Assembly: GCA_013365365.1 (NCBI GenBank) | Contig: JABVXU010000431.1 | Location: forward strand, 1 to 46,750 | Reading direction: 5' to 3' | Length of the DNA stretch: 46,750 nucleotides | From: Cruorifilaria tuberocauda | Taxonomy: Eukaryota; Nematoda; Chromadorea; Rhabditida; Onchocercidae | In this document: positions 25,084 to 37,255 of the stretch, in pieces | Position numbering within the stretch: position 1 is the stretch's first letter | Layout of the letters: each line of letters begins with the position of its first letter | Made by a program: the position numbers and the translations under genes | The notes under the pieces: generated by a model | What the model saw: the letters and a program-made list of their open reading frames with translations, nothing else | Told to the model about the DNA's origin: nothing | Database searches by the model: none

Positions 25084-26397
25084 TATATAAAGTGAATGAT
25101 TTATTTGAATGAATAAAGTGATGGGACAATTTTCTTCTCGTCTTTTCTCTCTTATAATTTTCTATGCTAAATTTTATCGTGTAAAAAAATCTGCTTGTGA
25201 TTTCAGAAATTTATGAATAAAGCAAAAGCAATGAATTTTTAAAGCATGCACGAAATGTTTTGTAAAAAAAATATGATTCAATTTACGAATGTTGTGTTAT
25301 AGACTGAAAAATATTTTCAAACTTACCAACCTCAATTAAACCGAAAAATTTTGGCCGTAATTTCGCTCTTGATCATTTCCATAATGAATTGATAATTAGC
25401 TTTCTCATAGATTTGAAATACCTCTTATAATACTTGTTTCAGTTTTTCAATTACGTCTGCAATATTTTTGTTCTTTCAACATCCGTTTAGACATTAAAAG
25501 AAAGGAAGAAATTTCAGAAATTATCGTCTGAAAGGTAAAGCAGTAAAGTCACGAAGGATTTTCCGGTTTTTAGTGTCAATTAATTAATGTTGTCTGTCGT
25601 TAGTACAATAAATTCTTGAAATTCGCAATTATTGCTCCTGATATGGATCGCTTCTTGTTTCAACCGGGCAAATTTATATAGTTTGAACAACATTTCGAAT
25701 AATGTATATGATCTATAAGATCAAAGCAGCTGATAATGATTATCTGTTCCCACCATTCGTCAGTTAAATAGCGGCTCATACAATTTTTTCAAATTGTGCA
25801 ATTTTCTTTAAAAATTCCATAATTATGCATTATACCTAATTTTTATTTGTGGTCCATTGCTATACCTATCCTTTAATTTGTTGCAATAACATTCCACAGA
25901 ACCTCAGAGAGAAATATACAAGTAATGTGAATTGCTATATTTTCTCGCAACATATGATAAGGAATTTCAAAATGATTTCTGTATGAGAAGTCAGTCATAT
26001 TTTTCTTGATATATAAGGTTATATTTCCATATAACTAACGGATTTAAGGATATCGTTTATTTGTATTATGAAAATATTCACATCAATAATTGATTACAGT
26101 TAGATTAAATATTTGGATAAGATCTACTTTATAACAATGATATTATACTTTAATGCAATTTCTTCTTGTTTCCTCTCATTTTTTCCTGGAAACTTTTTTG
26201 TTAGGATGATTGGATAAAAGATAAGATGTCGAGTGATGATGACAATCCCTTCCAGCATTTGTTAACCGGTTGCTGCGAATGAGAAGGGGACATTTTCATG
26301 AAAGTATTTGTGGTTTATGTGTAGAATTCATTTCGTTGTTACTTCACCTTCCACTGATTTTCACTGTCGAAGAAAATAACAAAAATTTTAATCGTAA
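25084..26397. other. intergenic spacer with polyadenylation signals
   Basis: AATAAA at 25112-25117 lies 29 bases after the stop of the upstream acidic-protein gene and is its likely poly(A) signal. A second AATAAA follows at about 25216. The remainder up to the astacin start is AT-rich, with no further coding signal seen. Confidence 0.6.
25112..25117 (+). promoter_or_regulatory. poly(A) signal of the acidic-protein gene
   Basis: A canonical AATAAA hexamer 29 bp downstream of the TGA stop implies a very short 3' UTR. Confidence 0.6.
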
Positions 26398-29300
26398 ATG
26401 AAGCAGGTTATCATCTTTCTTCAGTTTTTCATTTGCTTCTTTATTCATTCAGTCGAAGATTATCGAACACAGAAAGCATCGCGACGTACGTTAGATCATA
26501 TCAAACAACTTATCACCCTGAAAGCACAAAGGTTATTTATTTCATTCACCTCAATTATTTCTTTTCAAATAATTTACATCAGAATCAAGCGTTTAAATTA
26601 CAGGAATGATAATCTTTAACGTTGTGAAACTAATAAATTTATTACCTAATATTTTCATTGATGAATTTCTCAGTGTTCCAGACAGACCGGAAACATTAAT
26701 GGTGCAACATTAGCTGATCAAATAGTATTACAAAGAAAAAATCCTGAAGCAAAACGTCATCATGATGAATTATCAATTAATGATCAGGACGCATACTATC
26801 AAGTTTGTTTCAATTTTATCTTCATTTTCCTTTGATAGAGGTTTTTCAGAGATTGACAACTTCATAGTATTATTCTGTTTTTCTTTGCAGATTGTTTTAT
26901 GAATATGTACAAAAAAAGAAACGTGTTTTATCTTACGTGCCATGAAATACTTAAAAAACTTTTATAACGAGAACTGATATCTAAACTTTCCGGTACTGAT
27001 ATTCACATTTCTTCGTAACTTTAAAGGCTTTCAAGACCACAGATATAATCGCATATTAAAATTCCAAAACACCTTAACTATATGTCATGGTTTTTCCTTT
27101 TAGGGTGATATAGATTTATCGGAAAAGCAAGCCGAGTTGCTAAGTGAACATTTTAAAAGTGAAATTGTTTTGAAGGGAAAAGACGATGAAATTACACGCC
27201 AAAAAAGGTATCGTTAATGGATTCTATGAATTTGTTTCTAAAATTCTGTTATATTACGGCAAAAAAAAAATGATTTCGATCGAATTCTGTCCAGTTGAAA
27301 ACTGCCTGAACAATTGATTCGATTCAAATTCGTTCAATTTCATTTTTTTTTTGTTGCAGTGACTGGTCGTCGTTTTTTTTACACAAAAACTTGCTTAATT
27401 GCACAAGCTATAATTTACGTCATCAGCAGTAGTAAACATAAATTTTTTCAGAATTTGCGGTAAACCGGATTTTTTCCTACATTTTTACACATCAAAAAGC
27501 ACAATGCAAACAGATAACGTAGCTGAGTTTACTTCAAGTTAGAATAAACTTACATCTGAACGAAATATATGTTTATGTCCACAAAAAATCTTTGCTTAGC
27601 TTATTACGAATTAAATTAAAATTCAGAGGTAAAAAAGTGCTTTAAAAATGTGAATTAGCAGAACTGATGTAAGACTTTGAATAATTATAATTTAACTGTT
27701 CTTCTTTTTTAGAAGTGTTGGCCTTGAACCATTTTACGTACGTTGGGATCATAAGCGTCCTATCAGTTACGATTTTGCGGAAAACATTCCATTAGAAACG
27801 CGTGCGAAAATTCGCGCAGCAATGGCAATGTGGGAAGAACGAACATGCATACGATTCCAAGAAAATGGTCCAAATGTGGATCGAATTGAATTTTTCGACG
27901 GTGGCGGTTGTTCAAGTTTTGTTGGCCGGACAGGAGGCACGCAAGTAATTTTGGAAGCAAAATTTACTATTGAATGAATTTTTGCTTTTTGAAAAATAAA
28001 ATAATTTATATCTTGAAAACAAGTGAAACTCTTAATTAATAACCGATTTAATATTTTTTAATAAAAATTTCAGGGAATTTCAATTTCAACACCAGGATGT
28101 GATATTATCGGTATTATATCGCATGAAATTGGTCATACCTTGGGGATATTTCATGAACAAGCACGTCTTGATCAAAAGAATCATATTTTAATTAATTACA
28201 ATAATATTCCACTTAGCCGTTGGAATAATTTTTTTCCAATATCAAAACATGAAGCCGATATGTTCAATTTACCCTATGATACTGGTGATTTTTTCTCTTT
28301 CAAAATTAGCAAGAATAAACCAATTCATTTAAATTTTCAATTAAAAGAATTCTTTAATCATATTTTTTTTATTCATAGGATCAGTAATGCATTATGGACC
28401 ATATGGATTTGCAGCAGATCCGTACGTACCAACTATCACAACACGTAATAAATTTCATCAGTATACAATTGGACAACGTGAAGGACCATCATTTTTGGAT
28501 TATGCAGCTGTTAAGCTTTATCTAACAACTGCATTAATGATATTGTCATCAAATGGCTGATAATTTCAATAACTGTAAATTTGAGATCTCAAATCTGAAC
28601 TACTAATATTTATTAAAATCCCTTCCCAAATGATTAAGTGTTACGTGCAGTAATTCGGTTAATGCTGATCAGTTGATGAAAATTCAGGAATAAAATCTAT
28701 CAGCGTTAATATCTTTCTGTTACTAGAGAGCAAAAAATAAAATTAGTTTTTTTTTTTTGAATCAGAGACGTTCTTAAAGATGACGATTATTAATTTTCAA
28801 ATTCTTAAGCTAATTGAATTACCTGTGGTTATCTATTATAATAATGCTGTTGGATGACTATCTCTCAATTAGAAATAATAAACTAAATGCATGAATGTGT
28901 ATTACTGATTTTCCTTTAATTTATAAAGTTTGCTTTTAGAACTAATATTATGTTCCTTGTTATCAACGATATTTCACAATATATCTTTACAGATAAATAA
29001 TGCTTATCGCTGTACGGAACAATGTGTTGATATCCGTTGCGATCATAACGGTTATCCGAATCCTAATAATTGTAAGAAATGCTTATGTCCGGATGGCTTC
29101 GCAGGTCCTACCTGTCAATTTGTTCAGTATACACCTTGTGGAGCTCTCATCAAAGTAAGTATTGTTTTTTCGCCTCTTTCTTGATCAACAAAATCATTAC
29201 GCCACTGGTTAAAGATATATTTCTTCCATACGACATGACTTTATACATCAATTTTCATTTTTCGGATTTGATTCATATTTCCGAAAATGGATTCAAACTT

Positions 29301-32300
29301 TCATTTTTTATTTTTCATGCCTCTTTAAGTAATTCGTTGTGTCATCTAAACGTTTATTATTAAAATTTATTATTATACTGGATCTGATACAATATCTTCC
29401 CTACTAATAACTACTATTTGAAATCGTTTTTCACGAAAAACAGTAATGCGGTTGATTCATCAAATCATTTCAGTTAGCGTGCCCATTTATTCAGCTATTG
29501 TTTAATGCTTCCAATAACATCCGTTTCGTCCCGTTTAAATTACTTATGAAGACCTTATTCTTATATTATTTCAGTTCTCTCTCAAAACAAGGTCTTCAAA
29601 AACTTATCATTGAATTCTATCTTATAACTCATGAAACTTTTTCACTTCTATCAGAGTTCAGCATTACTTTCACTTTTACTATTAAAAAAGCATTACTTTA
29701 ACTTTGACTATTAAAAAAGTGTTACTGTATGACACAGATAAAAAACATTTTTAAAACAAACACCTAATTTAAATATACTCCTCTCTTTCCAGCACGGGCC
29801 TGGGCAACAAAATTCTTCAGGAAGGTCACTGGGGTTTTCCGTTGTTCTTGAATAACACCTCTAAAAATTATCTTGCGAAAATGTTTTTCCTTAAGTGAGA
29901 TCAAAATCACCAATTTTTTTCTTTTCCAATTAAGAGAAAAACCTTCATTTATATAATTTGACGGTATCACTGTGACAAGTTCCTGAATATAACGTGATAA
30001 GAGGAAAGAGAGGGTTGAGATAAAAAGAGATTGATAAACAAAAAAGAGAAACTTATGGAATATTGTTCATTTTACGATACAAAATTTTAGAACGCATTTC
30101 CATTCTCTGAAATGTTTCTCATACAAAATATTTCCTCATCAGACTTATTCCTGCGAAGGCATTGGGCGATAAGTGCCATTGATGATCGCAAGTTGAACGA
30201 GTTGGCGACGTTTATGCTCATCGTCATTGCTGTTAAGCAGTGCCTTAACACATTCTACGCCAACTGCCAATTTCTCGATGCAGCGTTCATGCGAAACGTC
30301 CGTAGCGGCAACAAGCACATGAAGAGGTTCCGAGAGATGCTCCCAACCTACACGATTGCGAAGACGTGCCTCACGACGAGAATCCTGAAAATATTTATCG
30401 TCCTGTCCTTAATATGCTTATTGACTGATACGAAGCAGTAGTGGATATTATATGGTATGAACGAATCCACATCATAAATTTTTTTTTTGATTTCTGATAC
30501 ATTATTATCCGTACCATAATATGATTTAATTATTGAAAGATAAGAGCACAAGTTTTACTTTAACGGAACCCTTTCCACGAATGAGAATGCGACAGCCTGT
30601 TTGAGCTTCAAGTTGTTTCACCGAAATTCCTCGTGGTCCAAGAATGCGTCCAATAATTTTGCTATTTGGGCGATTTTGAATCATAATTTTCTCCTGGACT
30701 GTGATAGAAGGCGCATCTGGCTGCAAAACTTTTACAGAAATGCATAAGATCGATTGCTTCCGAAAATGAAAAAAAAAACTGAAGACACTTCAGTAATAAT
30801 TTTTGGAATTTTAGCTCAAAACAATCTAAAAAAGAAATTACACGTTTAGAATTTACAAATATCATATGCATTTGTAATGAATGGTCAGAATGGTACTGAC
30901 GTTTGATTGTTGCGTTTGCTCAGAATGCGTTTGTTCAGAATGCGTTTGTTCGGAATGCGTTTGTTCAGAGTGCGTTTGCTCATCACGTGCCGTTTGCATA
31001 TTGAGGATGGTCGATACGCGATTAATTTCTTTGGCGAGAATCGAATATGTGTGGCAAAGCTGATCAGGATAGGTCAATTGGATGGTTTCTAATATATGCA
31101 TGTCTCTCATCAGATCATCCAAATATCTGGAAATTCTTGGAAATCGTTGTCAATTTGTAGGAACAAGCATAAAACCAAGCAGTAGGAAAGGAATTCCTGA
31201 TTACTTTGCGACTTCATAAGTATTGTCCGACTGGGTAGGTTCCGTGGCTTTCTTATCACACTTGACAGAACAAACAGGCTTGGCATCTTTTCTTTCCCGA
31301 TCCGCAGACTTTTGACCTGCATCACCGCTTTCCTCGTTCCTCTTCATCTTACGCTTAGCACGTGAGCGGGACTTTTTCTGAAATATTAATGTACAATAAT
31401 GTTTAGTTAATTCATTTCTTCTACTTTTATGGTTATAATTAAAACATGCTAATTTGCTTTCAAATTTGCAAATCTGAAAATTTTCAAAAATTTGCAGTTT
31501 CTTGAGAAGGATTAAAATCATCAGTCATTTATCATTTCCATCTACTTTTTAATAATTTTTCTAAATTTTCTTAATTTGGCTCTAATCGTATTTTCTTCAT
31601 ATTTCGATTAAAAATTTGGAAAGCTATTCAGAAATAAAATCTAAAAGAAACTTCAATCATTAGCCTCAACTTTAGAAGGTTTCATCGTAACTGCTTCTCC
31701 ATGAAATTCCTCCTGGTTCTATTTCTTATTTGACCTAATAAAGCTAACGCTAATTCTTTCTTTGTTTTTTCTTGATCTTTTTAACTTCTGGTAATATGTT
31801 AATCTATCGCAAAATATTCTCCATACTTTTGTTCTACAACAAAAAACTTTTAAATTGGAATATTCTTACAGCACATGAATACACAATCAAGACACGACGA
31901 TCCTTTTCAAGATAAAACTAATTCAAAGAACGTTTCCAATTTAATTTGAAGATTTTCAACTTTACATCTTTTGGAAAATATCTTCTAAGGCTTTTGTTTA
32001 TCCCACTTTACATCTAATGAAGTTTAACTTCAATATGCACTTAGTTGTGACTTATTACCGCAAAGGTATTTCTTCATTTCTAATTCCTTTAGCATTCTCG
32101 GAACTTTCGGCATGTAACGATATTATTCTAAAGTGAATTTAAAAAAAATTTACCGATTATAGCTTAATCAATTTGAATCGAGCAGTATTCATCTTTCTAC
32201 ATGCTTATTTGTTCACTATCCGAATACGTCCTCAGAAAATTTATTTTTGAAATTAAAATAGCAAATAAAGTTAGGGTTAAAGATTCTCGGAAAAATGAGT

Positions 32301-34152
32301 AAATCGTCGCCTTTCTTCCTGCTAAAGTAATCGATTTCATTTAATTTAATGATGAAATTGTTCTTACCTGAGATTTCATTTTTAGGCGAGGAAGATACCT
32401 GTTACGATTTCCAGTCCAAATTATCCGAATTCGTTTAACGCTGGTGATCAGTGTATTTGGTTGCTTATAGCTCCACTTGGTGGATTCGTAAATTTTCAAT
32501 TTACTGAACAATTTCAATTACAGTGTGAAGATACCTGTGATAAATCTTACGTAGAGATAAAAACTGGAGCTGATTTTCGAGTTACTGGATATCGGTAAGC
32601 AACAAACAATCAATAATGCACTAATAATCCTAAAATTTTCAATCGTTACCTTAATACAGAAACTACAAATATAAAGGGAAAAGTAGTGGTCCGACTGGTC
32701 GCTGGCGCAGGAAGTTAGAAAATGAGGAAGAAGAGAAGTTTGGGTCTCGTAAAAGATTGTTCTGGAAGTTTCTTTTTCACATAATTTGCATAATTGTCAG
32801 ACAGAAGCAATCACATGCCAACTTGAGACTTTTGAGTCACAAGATGAGTTATGCAAATTTTTTATTTCTGTGAAAGAAGATGGTAGTTCATTTCACTTAC
32901 CAGATTTTGTTGCTCGAAAGCGCCCCGAGATGTATTCCAATCTGTTACAAACGAAATGGTCATAATATTCCGTGGTTTTGGTGACACAGGAAATGGTTTT
33001 AAAGCTAAAGTTTGGTCGAATACAGACGATGAGGTAGCTGTAAGATGAAATTTTCGTTTGTTTTCAGATGTTTGATATATTTTTGATTTGCTATTGTTCA
33101 TAGAATTTTTCAGAAAACAATTTTACCAATCGGAATGACTGAGATTCCGGAAGATAAATCGAAGTTAACAATTTCTACAGTTGGAGCTATGACAACAACA
33201 ACAACAGTTACTACTCCCAGATACACCAGAAAATTACGTACGGAAAGCAATATCATCACCACAAGTGCTGCCAGCACTCTCATCCCGACAACTACTGCCA
33301 GTACAATATCATTTCCGGTAACTACGTCTGTAGTTCGCACGCTTCCATCAATTTCAGTTGGAATTCGAAACTGTATGTTACTTACCGTTTATCTATGATA
33401 GTTTTGATTTTGTTACATATCATACTTAATGTAGTCATTTGGAAATGAACAAGTAATAAGAGTACAAGAATAATATTATATTACAATTTATATTATTCAG
33501 GCAAATAGATGAAGACTTTATCGCTTGATTATTAGTTACAGTAACATTCAATACTGTTTTCGATTTCATTCAGCAAAATTCATTTTTTATAATAAAATTA
33601 AAAATTTAGGTATCTATCGGGAATAATTCTGAATATTGAATAAAAGCATTGTGCAAAAGCGGTAGGATCCGAGTATCATTTTTAAAACGGAATTGTTCAT
33701 TAGATTAACGCAGACATAAAATTACATATTGTTAACAGAAAACTTTTGATTCGAAAACTCGAATTTTCATTTCATCAATTTTAGAGAGGTTACTGCTCCT
33801 TAAATTTCTTGATATCACAGTCAATCATCTTCGTTTTCATTTACTTGAAGTATGATTGTACATTTCTTAAGATATCTAAAAATTTCATTCGCTCTTTAAC
33901 GTTTCACAACTGACTGCAGTTTGTCAGTGTGGTGAGTGGACAGAATGGACAGGTCCATGCACTCAAGAGTGTGGTGGTTGTGGAAAACGTCTTCGGACAC
34001 GTCAATGTTCTTCGAACACAGAATGCAGAACGGAAGAAAAACGCGCGTGTGCTTTTAACGTTTGTCCATATGGTACTAATTTCCTCATTAATAATGGGGA
34101 ATTTCACATACTTTGGAAAGTTAGTTATCATTCGATAAATAGTTCAAACTGA
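26398..34152 (+). CDS. nas-36: NAS-36/NAS-37-type astacin metalloprotease (about 641 aa)
   Basis: A secreted zinc endopeptidase of nematode astacin subgroup V; C. elegans NAS-36 and NAS-37 act in cuticle shedding at the moult. The exons are 26398-26531, 26682-26802, 27104-27207, 27713-27944, 28074-28284, 28379-28509, 28993-29154, 32386-32594, 32904-33033, 33114-33372 and 33920-34152, in frame throughout. It has a signal peptide (about 1-18) and a propeptide whose YQGDI (84-88) matches the FxGD aspartate-switch motif. A furin-like RQKR site (117-120) precedes the astacin domain. HEIGHTLGIFHE (214-225) supplies zinc ligands H214, H218, H224 and catalytic E215, and the Met-turn is SVMHY (269-273). 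A Cys-rich EGF-like module (318-352), CUB (about 360-475), Thr/Ser linker (479-564) and TSP1 (about 566-614, WTEW) follow. All catalytic residues are intact. NAS-36 versus NAS-37 orthology is not resolved. A GT at 34073 after CCATATG could splice to a further exon, replacing the last 25 residues. Confidence 0.93.
29673..29730. repeat. imperfect 29-bp tandem duplication in the astacin intron
   Basis: The units 29673-29701 and 29702-29730 share CTTT, then ACTATTAAAAAAG, then TTACT, and differ at a few positions. This is a local tandem duplication in non-coding DNA. Confidence 0.55.
29793..29855 (+). other. possible alternative terminal exon of the astacin gene
   Basis: A CTCTCTTTCCAG acceptor at 29781-29792 opens a GC-richer segment. 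Joined in phase 0 to the EGF exon ending at 29154, it reads 20 residues, beginning HGPGQQNSSGRS, and stops at TAA 29853-29855. Such a transcript would encode a protease lacking CUB and TSP1. No AATAAA follows closely. The segment is also open on the minus strand. Support is limited to the splice site, phase and base composition. Confidence 0.18.
30145..31347 (-). CDS. STAR-family (Quaking/GLD-1 type) KH RNA-binding protein, nested antisense in an astacin intron
   Basis: Minus-strand exons are 31347-31205 (open up to its acceptor at 31377), 31126-30901, 30720-30559 and 30384-30145, in frame, with TAA at 30147-30145. The product is about 256 aa. STAR proteins dimerise through Qua1 and bind ACUAAY-type mRNA sites to control splicing, stability or translation. 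Residues about 49-89 (YLDDLMRDM... EINRVSTIL) fit Qua1. The KH core has IIGRILGPRG (145-154) and TGCRILIRGKGS (164-175), then GWEHLSEPLHVL (190-201). Qua2 is about 234-252, ending LAIINGTYRP. Between Qua1 and KH is an (EQTHS)n repeat. The start chosen is the first ATG after a good acceptor (AATATTTCAG before 31377), which could be a spliced-leader site; an upstream coding exon is not excluded. The whole gene sits between astacin exons 7 and 8. Exact orthology to gld-1, asd-2 or another paralogue is not assigned. Confidence 0.9.
30912..30981 (-). repeat. in-frame 15-bp coding minisatellite (EQTHS)n
   Basis: Four full 15-bp units at 30912-30971, plus part of a fifth to about 30981, encode Glu-Gln-Thr-His-Ser on the minus strand inside the STAR gene. 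Units differ only at third codon positions (GAA/GAG, CAT/CAC, TCT/TCC), so every difference among the full units is synonymous. Confidence 0.9.
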
Positions 34153-37003
34153 GCTGCTATATCAAAACTCATTAGCCTCATAAATAATATGATAAAGGAG
34201 CTCTATATGAATTTACTGAGCAATGAAATTCTAATCAATGAATAAAGACGTAAAGCCGAAAAACTTGGACAGTTTTATTCAGTAAATTCTGAAATAAGTG
34301 TCGAGATCGCGAGAATTTATATAAAACAAATGAAAAGAATAATTTAAGGGTTGCTGCGTTGGTCTATTCCCATCAGGAGAGCAGTGTTCGGCACTTGATG
34401 ATAACGAGAATCCATTTCTGAAATTTCTAGAAACATTGCTAAGCATGCAAGATTCGCGAACGAATAAAAGTCTGACCGATTGGAAGAAACAATAATTACA
34501 TTCTCAATGTTTTTTAATTATTTCATTCAGAAATTTTTTATTTTTAAACAAAATTTTTGTTTTATTTATAAATTTCACATCTGATAGCTATCCATTCGAT
34601 TTCATTTCATTAATAAAATTGAAAATTTTTCGATAAGGTGAAAGATATGAATTGAGGTTAGCTAAAATTCTAAAGAAAAAGTGGAAGAACGGAATTTATT
34701 GTAAGATAATTACAGTTTGAAATAAGCTTCCTTCTAAATTTTGTCAAATTTTGCTGCAATGTTCATTTTTCAGAGATAATAAAAGAGAAAAATGACTGAA
34801 TTGCTTGATTAAACCAAAATAAGCTGAACTGGTTTCTCATATTTTAAGTTTCAATGCACCATTTATTTTTAATGAAGAAAATCCCTTGTTCTAAGTGCAT
34901 TTGAACGCAACATAAAAATAGCATCAGGAAACGAAATATGCAATGTTGCAATGGAGATTCTGGAAGTGACAGTTACTATTGCCAATATTTATAAAGGGAA
35001 AAAGTTCCAAAAAGAAAATAGGCTTTGATAATTTAAACAATAACAATAAATAGAGATCACTTATATGTTTTAATGTTAATCAGTGATATTTTATGACTAG
35101 CTATGAAAAATGGGAAAACATGATAGGAATCTTTTCTTTCCGTTTCTTTTTTACCCCCCGACCTGACTGAATGCTTTCCCAGGATATGTTTTTTTCCCTT
35201 TCTCTTTTTTTTGGCAACTTCATTTTTCCCATGGATTCATTCAATTAGTATCGTTTCCACAGTGATTGGTGAATCGGTGCATTATCATGCCCGGCGTGAG
35301 CAATCTACTACTCTTTCTGCTGTTGACACAGTCTGTTGATGGACTTATTTTGATCATTCATTATCAGAATTAGAAGGGTAGACACGTCGATGTGATAAGG
35401 TAATAGAAAGTGAAAACAAAAAACCTCATAATTTGCCCTTTTCCGTTGAATATTTAATAAATCGATCAATCAATCTTTTTAAATTAACCAGAAATCTGCT
35501 TTTATAATTTCTAATGCATATTTCAGAACAAAATTTTATAAATTTAAATTCTATCACAATCATCTATTAGCGTGAAATTTATCAGTGTATTGAAAAATCA
35601 ATGACAATTTAATATTTGATACTTGAAAGATAAAAACATTAAACAACGGATAGATAAAAGAAGTGAATTTAATCAATTCGATTTGAAATGGACGAAAAAT
35701 ATTTTTTTTAACTTGTAGAAAATTTTATTCGAATATTCAATGAATTTCGCGTATCAAAAAATTGAATTAATATCAAAGATGAAGTAGGACATCCACTGTC
35801 GCTTGTCATCTTAAAGAAAAAAATTTGCGCTGTATTTCAAAATATAAATTTCAACTTCACTCATAATTGTAAACTTACTTTCTGAGGCTATATGTTTCAT
35901 TTTTATATTTTCCAGCTTTTCTTTAAGTAAAATATTTTTATGTGAGAGGTGTAAAATGATGCATCGATTTTAAAGAATGCTTTATTTTCACAACTTTGAA
36001 AGATCTTACTGATAACCGACCGTTATTACTGTTGTGAATTTCTAATATGACTTTCATCAATATTGCTATACGGTAATTAAAATTCTATATTATTATCGTT
36101 TTATTATTAGTTTTTCTCATCATTTCCATTATCTCACAAAGATTATGTTTATTGTCGTTATCAAAATTTATTTATCAAAATCAAAATAAAATAAACTGTT
36201 ATCTAGTATGATCTAATACTGTTTCAACTACGAAAAACATCATCCTTTAATTGCAACTTACGTATTTTTTCAAATAATAGATGAAGATGAGGAACTAAAG
36301 TGATTATGTGACAAAGCTGAAATCATTTGTACAACCAAGCATTATGTTATAATTGGTATCTTAACATCTTAATTCCTACTTAAATTTGATACTATATAAT
36401 TAAGAAGAAATCACGGGTATTGATAATGATAAATGTGTCTGTTTAATCTATCAGATGTTCCACCAGTCATCCAACCATATGTTGCTTTGAATCCTAATTT
36501 GCTACATATTTCAAAGCTCTAAACAGTTACAGCATCTCCGTCAGTACTAATCAAGTAAATATTGCCGTGAAGACTATCTAAGCAAACATTACGATCATTA
36601 TATATAACAACAATAACAATATTAGCATTATCATCTGTTCTTATTAGGATACAATCAATATTGCGCGGAATATTTGATCGTGTCCACCACCACTATCAAC
36701 AATTATACTAAGGATATTACTGTTAACAGTAGAACTTTACATAGAACTGGATAGATTGACCCGTATCATTTCTACCATCAATGATGTTCCAGTTTCATTA
36801 TTGGTTATCAGAATCGTTAATATCATCATTGGTAACTTTCTCATCGCTTGTCACTAACAATTTCAGCTAATCTTATAATCTGAAGATTGACGTAAAGCTT
36901 TTTATCTAACATCGGTCAGTGGAATTAACTTTCATTGGTGCCATATCGGTGGCCGTTCTGACAAGAGGCGTGGTCCACTCTTTTATAGCGATCGCGAAGA
37001 ACG
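34153..37003. other. intergenic region upstream of fringe
   Basis: This region carries the astacin 3' UTR and about 2.7 kb of AT-rich DNA, with no coding exons recognised. Segments near 35150-35420 and 36640-37000 are GC-richer and may hold promoter or enhancer sequence for fringe, but no specific element can be named. Confidence 0.5.
34241..34246 (+). promoter_or_regulatory. poly(A) signal of the astacin gene
   Basis: AATAAA lies 89 bp after the stop codon at 34150-34152. It supports termination of the transcript soon after the TSP1 exon. Confidence 0.55.
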
Positions 37004-37255
37004 ATGATTATCATTTTTCGACACCCTTTCAACCATCATCAACAGACAGAAGAAGCAGCAGCGGCAGCAGCAACAGGAACAGTCGAAAGAAGACGTGAAG
37101 AAATCCGGTGTGGCTGTTCCGGTCTCACGTATCAACCATTCCGCTTCCGCTTCCCCTTCCTTAACAGGTCCCAAATGTTTGATGCATGCGGACAACTAAA
37201 CAGACGGCTTGTTTTGTTATGGCATTGTTGGCTGTCATATTCACATATCTGTTAA
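37004..37255 (+). other. upstream open reading frame overlapping the fringe start
   Basis: An ATG at 37004 opens an 83-codon frame that includes a run of alanine codons (GCA/GCG, about 37055-37074) and a basic stretch. It ends at TAA 37253-37255, overlapping fringe exon 1 in another frame. A CCTTAACAG acceptor at 37159-37167 could instead be a spliced-leader site; the shorter leader would still contain ATGs at 37175 (26 codons, same frame as the long one) and 37182 (5 codons) before the fringe ATG at 37186. Confidence 0.3.

Noticed and set aside
30112..30441. 109-codon + strand frame
   Set aside because: It is the antisense shadow of the last STAR exon (GWEHL to INGTYRP).
32662..32872. Open segment after an acceptor-like ATACAG inside astacin intron 8, considered as an extra exon
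   Set aside because: It would insert a basic/acidic stretch into the CUB core and its possible donor leaves the wrong phase for exon 9; direct joining of 32594 to 32904 gives the expected CUB sequence (TGYRFCC).
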